A DNA stretch of 64,000 nt from Bacteroidetes bacterium UBA4416 (GTDB lineage: Bacteria; Bacteroidota; Bacteroidia; B-17B0; Aurantibacillaceae): positions 62,001 to 126,000 of the forward strand of contig DGQK01000012.1 of assembly GCA_002390745.1 (NCBI GenBank). Direction: 5' to 3'. Positions 44,494-51,682 of this stretch are shown here, one piece after another. Below the pieces are notes generated by a model. The model ran no database searches and had not been told where the DNA came from. It was given only the letters and a program-made list of their open reading frames with translations. The position numbers and the translations under genes are program-made. The stretch's first letter is position 1; every line of letters begins with the position of its first letter.

Positions 44494-45618
44494 TTATTGA
44501 TACCTGCCGCTGAATAGATAAAGCGCCACGCAGATCAGGTTAAACATAACGAAAATAGAAAGGTAGCGGATGATTTTCGGGTTCATGCTTCCGAATACGA
44601 TATCTTTGTCCTGCTTGCGGCACTGGATGGCGTAGGTATTGTGCACCACGCTGTAAATGCCATATACCAGGCCGCTCAGAATAAAATTGGATTCGAAGCC
44701 GTTCCAGATCCCCATGAGGAAAAGCGTGAAAAAAATGGCCAGGTTTTGCTTGGCAAGGGGGCTTTTTTTAAGCTTCTGAAAACCATTGAGCCATTTGTAG
44801 AAAGGCTTGAAGAAATAATCACCCAGCCAGCTGGTGAGCGAGGCATGCCAGCGTTGCCAGAAATCAGGCGGATTGACGGCGATGAAGGGTTTGTTGAAAT
44901 TGAAGGGCAGGGCGATTCCCACCAGGTTGCCCATACCCACAGCCATCGACGAGTAACCTGCAAAATCGAAGAAAAGGTAAAAAGCATAAGCATAGACGTC
45001 GCTCACACGTTCTCCGGCGCTCAGCCCGTTCTCCGTTGAGCCCTGTAGCCAGTAACGTGCAATGAATTCGGCGATGATGAATTTATAGGCAAAGCCTTTC
45101 AGGAATTCCTGCAGGCCGCTGAGGGTCATGGCTGTGCTGATGGATTCATAGCCATTGCGGCTGTTTTCTGTAAAGCGCTTGTAGCGGTCGAGCGGGCCGA
45201 TGTAGAAAGAAGGTATGAAAAACAGGAAATTGAAGTAATGAATCAGGTCCAGTCGCTCTTCCTTCGTATAGTCAATGCTTACCTGGATGGCACGGAACGT
45301 TACAAACGATAAACCTGCAAAGTAAAGGAAGGGCGGATTCAGGTGAACCTTAAGCAATACCATGGGAATAGCCAGGATAATAGCGGAGACCAGGCGGTGG
45401 TTGATGCGTTGCGACAGGAAACGGATGTACAGAAAGGTAAAGGTCACATAACCCAGGGCTGCTGCTGTATACCGGAAGTAGAACACAAGGTAGACGACCG
45501 TTAGTAAAGCGGTAATCTGAGGATAATAGCGCTTGCCCGAGAAACTACCAAAGAGCCGGACGACCAGCACATAGAGCAGGGCAAAGAGAAAAAAGTCTAT
45601 GTTGGTAAAAGGCAGCAT
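44494..45618 (-). CDS. DltB-like MBOAT-family membrane acyltransferase with both key histidines replaced
   Basis: A 374-residue polytopic membrane protein (about ten or more hydrophobic segments) with the DltB/MBOAT pattern: YIGPLDRYKRF, FYLFFDFAGYSSMAVGMG, FNFNKPFIAVNPPDFWQRWH, and LMGIWNG. In canonical DltB the last motif reads WHG and the C-terminal helix FHxVCFxFLIFSG. Here both histidines are Asn (Asn306 in IWNG, Asn360 in MFNLICVALYLFSG; codons AAC in both). The second is the near-invariant MBOAT catalytic His. Its ATG directly follows the dltX-like stop. Predicted role: transfer of an acyl or aminoacyl group across the inner membrane from the carrier protein, or a non-catalytic derivative. 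Confidence 0.85.
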   Translation of the reverse strand: MLPFTNIDFFLFALLYVLVVRLFGSFSGKRYYPQITALLTVVYLVFYFRYTAAALGYVTFTFLYIRFLSQRINHRLVSAIILAIPMVLLKVHLNPPFLYFAGLSFVTFRAIQVSIDYTKEERLDLIHYFNFLFFIPSFYIGPLDRYKRFTENSRNGYESISTAMTLSGLQEFLKGFAYKFIIAEFIARYWLQGSTENGLSAGERVSDVYAYAFYLFFDFAGYSSMAVGMGNLVGIALPFNFNKPFIAVNPPDFWQRWHASLTSWLGDYFFKPFYKWLNGFQKLKKSPLAKQNLAIFFTLFLMGIWNGFESNFILSGLVYGIYSVVHNTYAIQCRKQDKDIVFGSMNPKIIRYLSIFVMFNLICVALYLFSGRYQ

Positions 45619-45771
45619 TTAAAATTGGGCGTATACAAAGGAGAAATCCGTATGCGGGGTATTATGAGCGTCTTTGTTATTATAATTATATAGATAATAA
45701 CCGCCGATAATGATCACGGCGTAGAGCAGGACATTTCTCAAAAATAGCTGGAGCTGTTGCTGGTTAGTCAT
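45619..45771 (-). CDS. DltX-like 50-residue membrane mini-protein
   Basis: A 50-codon gene between the dltD-like and dltB-like genes. It has one hydrophobic segment (about residues 9-28, with FLRNVLLYAVIIIGGYYLY) and a C-terminus ending FSFVYAQF. DltX of Gram-positive dlt operons is also ~50 residues, has one membrane helix and ends in a conserved F-x-Y-x-x-F motif (FIYNEF) whose Tyr is implicated in D-alanyl transfer; here the motif is FVYAQF with Tyr47. The start overlaps the dltD-like stop by 8 bases and the TAA abuts the dltB-like ATG without a gap, strong signs of a real, coupled gene. Confidence 0.8.
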   Translation of the reverse strand: MTNQQQLQLFLRNVLLYAVIIIGGYYLYNYNNKDAHNTPHTDFSFVYAQF

Positions 45772-46990
45772 GGTAATTGGATAAAATGAAACGGTCGATC
45801 TGGTACCAGCCCAGATCGTAGGGATGCATGATGTCTTCCAAAACGCCCTTGCGGTAAGATTTCATATTGTCATCATACATGTTGAGGGTTTTGAATCCTT
45901 TTTCTTTCAGGCGCAGGGCCACCTCCTGTATGGTCGGGCTCAACGTTTCCAGGTTCTCATGTGCCAAAGGGTTGAGTGGCATGATCACAAATAAAGGCTT
46001 GAGCTGGTTTGCCTCCAGGAAATGCACCAGGGCTTCGAAGTCTTTGTATTCCTGGTTATGGTCCGGTTCAACAGCCTCCACCTTTTTTTTCGGACGGCCT
46101 TTCAGCCAGCTTTCATAGTAGCTGTTTTCCACGCCGATGTCGTTGCTTGTGCTGATGAGCTTGAAATGAGTTTCCGAGGCCTTGAAGAGTGAATCCCAGT
46201 TAATCTGACGGTTGCTGAAATGGTAAGGCTTTACCGGAAGGTGCGAAAGCTGTTCCATCAGGCGGTGCTGAGCTGTCAGGTAAGCATCACGCTGCTCCTG
46301 AAAGGCAATTTCGGCATCGTCGGCTTTCTGAAAAGGATAGTTGAAAAAAGAATTCAGAGGCAGCTCTTTCTTTTTGCTCATGGCCCGGAGCACCGCGTCG
46401 GGCTTGCTGATCTTATCGTAATTGGTGTAGATGTACTGCTCCAGGTGTCGGCGTGTGGAAGCATCGATGCTGCTGTCGCGGTAGATCTGGTAGAGGTAGT
46501 CGGGCGGGCAGAACTCGAAGAAGGAGCTGAGTGAAGTGCCGGAGGCGTATTGTTTCTCGAACCATCCCGGCGAGAGGATGATGGTGATCCTGGACTCCTT
46601 CAGAACCGGCTTGTTGGCGGCGAGCGTTGTGAGGATGGCAAGGCATTGAAAGCCCGCATGCCCCACAGCCAGGAACTGGTCGCTTGAATGTTCGCGGCAA
46701 AAAAAGCGGTAGGCGATTCCCGGAAGGTGGTGCGAGGTGAGTTCGGAAGAGCCGAAGAGTACAGGCACGCCTTTCTTCATGGCTACGGCCAACGCCATTT
46801 CATGCGTGATGTCGTTCGGGTAAAACCTGTCGAAGTTATGAAGGGACTTTAAGGTATTGGCTGAAAAGCGTGAAGCGACCGTTTGCTGCGGGCCGTCATC
46901 GTTACTGCGTAAAAAAAGAAAAGCTAAAACAATTGCAATGCCAGCTGGCAGGAAGTGGAAGAGTAGGATGTTTTTAAAAAAACCGGCCAA
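45764..46990 (-). CDS. DltD-like envelope hydrolase/acyltransferase
   Basis: A 408-residue protein with an N-terminal membrane anchor (residues ~5-27) and a periplasmic SGNH-like domain. The catalytic-serine motif GSSE is at 80-83, and a C-terminal HPYDLGW supplies the Asp/His pair, matching DltD, which transfers D-Ala from the membrane complex to lipoteichoic acid in Gram-positives. The start is a TTG at 46990; no ATG is in frame before a TAA just upstream. Overall length fits DltD. It follows the carrier-protein gene by 62 bases. The acceptor in a Gram-negative envelope is unknown. Confidence 0.82.
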   Translation of the reverse strand: MAGFFKNILLFHFLPAGIAIVLAFLFLRSNDDGPQQTVASRFSANTLKSLHNFDRFYPNDITHEMALAVAMKKGVPVLFGSSELTSHHLPGIAYRFFCREHSSDQFLAVGHAGFQCLAILTTLAANKPVLKESRITIILSPGWFEKQYASGTSLSSFFEFCPPDYLYQIYRDSSIDASTRRHLEQYIYTNYDKISKPDAVLRAMSKKKELPLNSFFNYPFQKADDAEIAFQEQRDAYLTAQHRLMEQLSHLPVKPYHFSNRQINWDSLFKASETHFKLISTSNDIGVENSYYESWLKGRPKKKVEAVEPDHNQEYKDFEALVHFLEANQLKPLFVIMPLNPLAHENLETLSPTIQEVALRLKEKGFKTLNMYDDNMKSYRKGVLEDIMHPYDLGWYQIDRFILSNYHD

Positions 46991-47052
46991 TGTTTTTTGT
47001 TATGAATGGTATACTATTGAGAATAAGCACGTCATCAGCAGCCTTGAATAAC

Positions 47053-47286
47053 TTAGCCCTTTTTCCCCTCGATGTAGGCGCTGATCTTTTCTGCCGTGCT
47101 GAAATTTTCCAGCGTGATCTCGGTAAAGGGAATGGAAATGCCGAATTCATCTTCAAGCGCAGTAGCCAGGTCGACCACTAAAATAGAGGAAAGAACTCCC
47201 GATTGAAATAATTCATCTCCGTCGTTCACTTTTTTGAAGGCTACTTCTTTGATCTTTTCTTTGACGGTATCAATGGTTCCCGGCAT
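47053..47286 (-). CDS. DltC-like acyl carrier protein
   Basis: A 77-residue acyl/aminoacyl carrier protein, first gene of the Dlt-like operon. The phosphopantetheine attachment serine is Ser34 in SGVLSSI; the usual preceding Asp of the DSL motif is Ser33. The acidic helix LEDEFGISIPFTEI follows as in other carrier proteins. It should be primed by a phosphopantetheinyl transferase (not in the window) and loaded by the DltA-like ligase at 42985. It diverges from the plus-strand pair at 47416 across 129 bases. Confidence 0.85.
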   Translation of the reverse strand: MPGTIDTVKEKIKEVAFKKVNDGDELFQSGVLSSILVVDLATALEDEFGISIPFTEITLENFSTAEKISAYIEGKKG

Positions 47287-47415
47287 AGTTTTAGGGTTGT
47301 TTTTAGGTGTTTGGTATTAACAATCTGGTATCAGCAAGTTTTCCGTGTAAATATACTAAAGAGTTTTTATATCGGTTATTAATACATATTTTTATACTGA
47401 ATTATCCGCTTCTGC

Positions 47416-48249
47416 ATGAGAGTTGCTTTGAGTCTGTTTATTGTTTTAGGTTTTGCTGTCTGTGTTCGGGCGCAGGATCTGATCTATACCATTTCGGGCA
47501 GCAAGTTCCAGGCGAAGGTCACGGAGGTGAATACCACCGATGTGAAATACAAGGATTTCTCCAACCTCGAAGGGCCTGTTTATGTGATCTCGAAGCGTGA
47601 AGTGGTGCTCATCAGATACAGCGACGGCTTCACACAGATCATCAATGATAATCCTCCGGCCCTGCTACCAAAATCGTCAGAAGAAAAAGCGGGCCCGGCC
47701 CGTCCTGGTATGGCCGAGAAAAAGCCGCTGAACCTCTACTACCTGAATAAGAACCTGATCTCGATCAATGCCCTTGCGCTGATGAACGGGGATCTGACCT
47801 TGCTCTACGACAGGGAGCTGCTGGATAGCAGGCTTTGCCTGACCTTCATGGGCGGTTATAATTTTAATCCAAATACCGGCCCGCTCAATGCCATTATCCG
47901 GAGCTCGTGGCTGCAAAGCAAAAAAAACTACGATGCCGGCTTCGGGATCAGCTTCATGCCCCGCAATACCAGGCGCGCGCAGTACTTTGTGGGCTTGCTT
48001 GGCAAATACATGTCCTACGATTACGAGGAGAATGAGATTGTGAATAACCAATCGGTGCTTACCCAAAAAACCGGCTCGCAGCTTGCTGTAATGATCAATA
48101 ATGGCTGGGTATTCCGGATCACGCCTACCTTGAATATGAAATTTTTTGCGGCGATAGGTATTCCTTCTTATAGTTCGCCCCTGACAGATAACAGCTTAAA
48201 AGCAATTCCCAAAGCGTACATCGGCTACTGTTTTGGTTATAGATTCTAA
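47416..48249 (+). CDS. Exported protein with N-terminal small beta domain, paralog 1
   Basis: A 277-residue protein with a signal peptide (1-19, ending VRAQ). Residues 20-75 (ISGSKFQAKVTEVNTTDVKY ... REVVLIRYSDGFTQI, read in two short parts) form a small domain repeated in the next gene. The C-terminal ~170 residues are beta-rich (NGDLTLLYDRELL, YNFNPNTGP, YFVGLLGKYM, GYCFGYRF) and end in an aromatic residue, consistent with an outer-membrane beta-barrel. Its TAA overlaps the next ATG. Function unknown; divergent from the Dlt-like operon. Confidence 0.65.
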   Translation: MRVALSLFIVLGFAVCVRAQDLIYTISGSKFQAKVTEVNTTDVKYKDFSNLEGPVYVISKREVVLIRYSDGFTQIINDNPPALLPKSSEEKAGPARPGMAEKKPLNLYYLNKNLISINALALMNGDLTLLYDRELLDSRLCLTFMGGYNFNPNTGPLNAIIRSSWLQSKKNYDAGFGISFMPRNTRRAQYFVGLLGKYMSYDYEENEIVNNQSVLTQKTGSQLAVMINNGWVFRITPTLNMKFFAAIGIPSYSSPLTDNSLKAIPKAYIGYCFGYRF

Positions 48250-49100
48250 TGATGCAGTTACGCGCTTTACATATCCTTTTTGTGTTGCTTGTTATGGCAG
48301 GCAGCAGCGCTTATGCACAGGATCAGCTGTTCTTCCGTAAAGGAACACGGGTGCCCTGCAGGATCATCGCCATTTCCGAAAAGACCATCACTTACAGGGA
48401 TACGGTTCCGGATGCGCCATTGATCACCGTTCCTAAAACAGATGTGATCCTCGCCGAATACAAAACAGGGCAGGTCTATATTTTCAGCTCGGAAACGGCT
48501 CTCGTAGCGGTGCCTGCGGAAGTGTTTGAATCCCGCGAGCAGCGCAAAGAGCGCAAGATGAAAGAATGGAAACTCAAAGAGCAGGAGCTGTCCGATAATA
48601 TCCTTGGATTTTACATTCCTGAATTGCTGTTTGGCCGCCTCACGGTTTCCTATGAGCGCCTCCTGGCAAATAAATCGGTGGGCATAAAAATCCCGGTGAG
48701 CCTTACTTACGACTCCTTCGGTGCGCTGGCGCAGGCCAGTGCGAATTCCACATCCAATAATACAGGTACCGTTGTAAGCTCGCCAATAACCCGTACCAAA
48801 GGCGTTAATTTCATCACAGGGGTTGATATCAGCTACTACTATGATCTGAAACCGGAATTGAAATACTATTTCGGGCCACGGATCCGCTACGGCACCGACC
48901 AGATGCTGGGAGGCATAGAAGGCCTCAGCTTCCAGCTGCAAAACGGCATTTTCAGGAGCCGTGGGAAAAAGATGACCAGCACCATTGGCATTGGCTTCGG
49001 CTTTGTAAAAGTGCTGGATTTCGGCTTTCCGACTAACAGGGATACGAGGCAGGTTTATCCCTGGGGCTCGTTCACCTGGCGACTTGGTTTCAGGTTGTAG
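48249..49100 (+). CDS. Exported protein with N-terminal small beta domain, paralog 2
   Basis: A 283-residue protein coupled to the previous one (TAATG). Signal peptide 1-23 (ending SAYAQ). The N-terminal domain (FFRKGTRVPCRIIAISEKTI ... TDVILAEYKTGQVYIF, in two parts) mirrors the one in its neighbour. A Lys/Arg-rich helical linker (~95-120) and a beta-rich part that ends in the aromatic FTWRLGFRL-type tail follow, suggesting an outer-membrane barrel. Its end overlaps the convergent PLP enzyme gene (49055-49933) by 46 bases. Function unknown. Confidence 0.65.
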   Translation: MMQLRALHILFVLLVMAGSSAYAQDQLFFRKGTRVPCRIIAISEKTITYRDTVPDAPLITVPKTDVILAEYKTGQVYIFSSETALVAVPAEVFESREQRKERKMKEWKLKEQELSDNILGFYIPELLFGRLTVSYERLLANKSVGIKIPVSLTYDSFGALAQASANSTSNNTGTVVSSPITRTKGVNFITGVDISYYYDLKPELKYYFGPRIRYGTDQMLGGIEGLSFQLQNGIFRSRGKKMTSTIGIGFGFVKVLDFGFPTNRDTRQVYPWGSFTWRLGFRL

Positions 49101-49933
49101 CGTGTTTCGTAGCCTGCGTTGCCTTGCAGGCCACCGCTGTGGATGATCAGGATGTTATCGTCTTTAGAAATGTTTCCCTGTTTGATGAGATCGAAAACCG
49201 CATAGCATACTTTCGCGGTATAAACGTAATCGAGCGCGATGCCGAACGCATGCTCAAACCAGGCTTTGAAATCAAGGAGCTCCTGTGTATGACGTGCATA
49301 GCCGCCGAAATGATAGGCGTTTACGATGCTGCTTTTCGGAAGGTCACTTACAGCATCGTATTTCAGGACGTTGATGCCATGAAGTGTCTGATGGGCTTCC
49401 AGGGACTTTGCCAGGCCTTTAAACGTCGTGCCCGTTCCGTATGCGCAAAAAATACGGTCAAAGGCCTGCGTGTTATTTCCTAAAATGCCCTCGCAGCCTT
49501 GCTGCCCCAGGGCGTTGTCGCCTCCTTCCGGAATGATGTAAGCATCGGGAAAGCGCCGGCCCAGCGCCTGCAAATAGCGTTCCTCGTCTTTTTGCCTGTA
49601 TTCTTCGCGGCTCACAAAGAGTAGCAGCATTCCTTGTTCTTTGGCTCTGGAAAGGGTGGCGTTGCTTTGCGACGATGCTTCGCCGCGAATGATGCCGATG
49701 CTCTGAAAACCCTGCCGCTGGCAGGCCGCAGCAGTAGCTGCAATGTGGTTGGAAAACGCGCCGCCGAAAGTCAGGATCGTGCTCTTGCCAAGCTCCCGGG
49801 CTTTTGCCAGGTTCAGCTTCAGCTTGTACCATTTGTTGCCGGAAATTTCCGGATCGATGAGGTCGAGGCGGAGCATGAACAGATGGCGGCCTTCGTGGCT
49901 CAGAGGAGTAACTATGGGAACGTTGTATAACAA
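49055..49933 (-). CDS. ACC deaminase / D-cysteine desulfhydrase-like PLP enzyme
   Basis: A PLP fold-type II enzyme. DLIDPEISGNKWYKLKLNL contains the PLP-binding Lys, GGAFSNHIAATAA binds the substrate carboxylate, and CAYGTGTTFKGL and IIHSGGLQGN are the phosphate-binding and C-terminal loops. These match the 1-aminocyclopropane-1-carboxylate deaminase/D-cysteine desulfhydrase family; ACC versus D-Cys cannot be decided by eye. I chose a TTG start at 49933 (292 residues, normal size). The frame is open to 50041 but this overlaps the upstream gene and adds unrelated sequence. Confidence 0.82.
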   Translation of the reverse strand: MLYNVPIVTPLSHEGRHLFMLRLDLIDPEISGNKWYKLKLNLAKARELGKSTILTFGGAFSNHIAATAAACQRQGFQSIGIIRGEASSQSNATLSRAKEQGMLLLFVSREEYRQKDEERYLQALGRRFPDAYIIPEGGDNALGQQGCEGILGNNTQAFDRIFCAYGTGTTFKGLAKSLEAHQTLHGINVLKYDAVSDLPKSSIVNAYHFGGYARHTQELLDFKAWFEHAFGIALDYVYTAKVCYAVFDLIKQGNISKDDNILIIHSGGLQGNAGYETRYNLKPSRQVNEPQG

Positions 49934-49952
49934 AATAACCGGCGATGTTTTT

Positions 49953-50453
49953 TTAATGCCTGTCTGAGTCAAGCCACTCGGCCATATTCCACATGATTGA
50001 ACATGCCCCGACCGGTGCTGCTTTGAAGTTGGCGTTGTCAACCTGGGCCAGCACCATCAGCCTTTTTCCAAAGAGTAAGTGCCATCTTGAAGCGTGTGCG
50101 AAACTATCCAGTAAGAGATGGATCTGGTTGGTGTCAATGCTGTCCAAATGCCTGAATACGACCACCAGACCGCTTTCCTGGATCTCCAATTCTGAGAGGC
50201 AATCGTTTAGCGCGGCAAGGTTTTCGCCATAATAGTCGGGGAAGCTCAGCTTTTGCCTGAGCTGCTGGTGCATCACTTTCCCACTGGTCCAGGTGCTGCA
50301 ATCAAAGCCGACGATGGCGTACTGTTCTCTCTCGAGCCATGTTAAGTCATTTTCTAAAACTGCCATGTTCCAGTACAGGCTTGTCCAGCCATTTTTGAGA
50401 ATTGCCCAGTCAAGGCGTTTCCACACATCGGGTTCGTTTTGAAAAATTGCCAT
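49953..50453 (-). CDS. Barstar-family protein
   Basis: A 166-residue soluble protein. The segment FPDYYGENLAALNDCLSEL, with VGFDCSTW before it and a final DSFAHASRW helix, matches the barstar (barnase inhibitor) fold, normally ~90 residues; here it follows an ~45-residue N-terminal extension. Barstar-type proteins neutralise secreted or contact-dependent RNases. No toxin gene is visible next to it, so it may be an orphan immunity gene or a housekeeping barstar-like protein. The next gene upstream (50471) also resembles an immunity protein. Confidence 0.78.
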   Translation of the reverse strand: MAIFQNEPDVWKRLDWAILKNGWTSLYWNMAVLENDLTWLEREQYAIVGFDCSTWTSGKVMHQQLRQKLSFPDYYGENLAALNDCLSELEIQESGLVVVFRHLDSIDTNQIHLLLDSFAHASRWHLLFGKRLMVLAQVDNANFKAAPVGACSIMWNMAEWLDSDRH

Positions 50454-50470
50454 GCGCTGTCCGTCGTTTT

Positions 50471-50968
50471 TTATGAGTCTGTTTTTGTTTTGTCCATGAA
50501 CGCAAAGGAATACATCTGCAACAGATTCGGATCTGTAATGCCATCCTCCGAATCCTTACTGAATCCAAGTTCTACACCAGCCCTGGTGCTTAGTGTTATG
50601 GCAAACTGGTTGCCGGATTTGCAATAGTCGATGTCCTCTTTGTTTAGCTGGTTTTGCACATAAGCCAGGCTAAGCTTTGAATGATCTTCCAGTATCCATG
50701 CCTTGAGATCCAGGCTTTCGCCTCCGTCGAGTTCGTGGAGGTGATCGCAATAGATCAGGAACAGGATGTTCTGTTTGTTGAAATGAAATTCAATGTTGCC
50801 ATAGGTCCAGATGGCATATTTCGGGTGAAGGAAGTTCTCGGAGAAACCATCCGGATCCGGGAAATTATTCAGGATCCATTCCTTTGTTTGCCCTAACTTG
50901 ATGTAGTCAAACGTACCATGTTTAATAAACGCTAAAAAATCGATATTTATTTTAGTCGGGAGTTTCAT
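50471..50968 (-). CDS. Immunity-protein-like hypothetical protein
   Basis: A 165-residue soluble, acidic protein. The ATG at 50968 (KLPTKINIDFLAF) is preferred to a TTG four codons upstream. Motifs such as KLGQTKEWILNNFPDPDG, WTYGNIEFHF and a Trp/Asp-rich core resemble immunity proteins of polymorphic-toxin systems in general composition, but I cannot assign a named family. It ends 17 bases before the barstar-like gene and is probably in the same operon. Confidence 0.55.
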   Translation of the reverse strand: MKLPTKINIDFLAFIKHGTFDYIKLGQTKEWILNNFPDPDGFSENFLHPKYAIWTYGNIEFHFNKQNILFLIYCDHLHELDGGESLDLKAWILEDHSKLSLAYVQNQLNKEDIDYCKSGNQFAITLSTRAGVELGFSKDSEDGITDPNLLQMYSFAFMDKTKTDS

Positions 50969-51059
50969 GGTGTTTTTCAAGCGGCTATTTAAGGGTTTCA
51001 GTACAGCCGATTACGGTTTGTGAAAAAGAAAACAGTTGTTCCTCAAATATACGCACATT

Positions 51060-51370
51060 CCGGGTCGGATGAATGCCTTCTCCGTTTTTTAAATACACAT
51101 CGCCGGGGACGCGCTTGAGTAATTGTAGCGGAAAGTATCGCCACGACTCGTTGTGACGGGAACGGAGCCAAGCCTTTGCACTCCGGTGCAATGCGTTGTG
51201 GATAGAAGGGCACAGCACCGGCTTTGAATGAAGGCTGCGTGAAGCCCGCCTGAATGACGAAGTCGGACAGGGATAGGACAGAGATCCTTTTTTGCCGTCT
51301 CTTTGCAAAAAAGATTGGCATGATAGCCTGATCCATCCCGGGCGCTTTCGGGATGGGCAGGCCCAAACAT
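51060..51370. repeat. Hairpin-rich intergenic repeat-like element
   Basis: The ~475 bases from 50969 to 51444 hold no credible gene. They contain several inverted repeats: TTGCAC/GTGCAA (51176-51181 with 51186-51191), CTTTTTTGC/GCAAAAAAG (51287-51295 with 51305-51313) and CCATCCCG/CGGGATGG (51333-51340 with 51349-51356). Overlapping long frames in several phases reflect scarce stops, not genes. It resembles repetitive intergenic elements found in Bacteroidota; copy number elsewhere is unknown. Confidence 0.45.
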
Positions 51371-51444
51371 GGATGAAGATGTTCCTCACAGCCTTATCCG
51401 GTTTCATGTTGCAACATCCGCTAAAATATTAATACCTTTATGGC

Positions 51445-51618
51445 ATGTTTAAAAAAGAGCTGGACCCGGAAGATTTTTATTACAGTCCCGAAGGCTATAT
51501 CGTATTTACGGAAAAGTACCACCTGAAGCGTGGCCACTGCTGCAAGAGCGGCTGTAAGCATTGCCCTTACGGCTACGATAAGAAAACCGGCGGCTTTACC
51601 AGAGATAAGAAAAGCTGA
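51445..51618 (+). CDS. DUF5522-type Cys-rich mini-protein
   Basis: A 57-residue protein read from ATG 51445 to TGA 51616-51618. The C-terminal motif GHCCKSGCKHCPYGYD carries four clustered cysteines and fits the DUF5522 family of small Bacteroidota proteins, which may bind a metal (inference). YYSPEGYIVFTEKYHLKRG precedes it. No function is known to me. Confidence 0.75.
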   Translation: MFKKELDPEDFYYSPEGYIVFTEKYHLKRGHCCKSGCKHCPYGYDKKTGGFTRDKKS

Positions 51619-51682
51619 TGGCTGTCCGGCTTTCCAGTGTCATAATAGTTTAGGATATTTGATGATATAAACCCTTTTTGTT

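Noticed and set aside
49934..50041. N-terminal extension of the ACC-deaminase-like gene
   Set aside because: It overlaps the upstream barstar-like gene in another frame and is not part of the enzyme family.
50985..51407. Three overlapping minus-strand frames in the gap before the DUF5522 gene
   Set aside because: Several phases are open at once because of scarce stops in a hairpin-rich element; composition and lack of start context do not support a protein.
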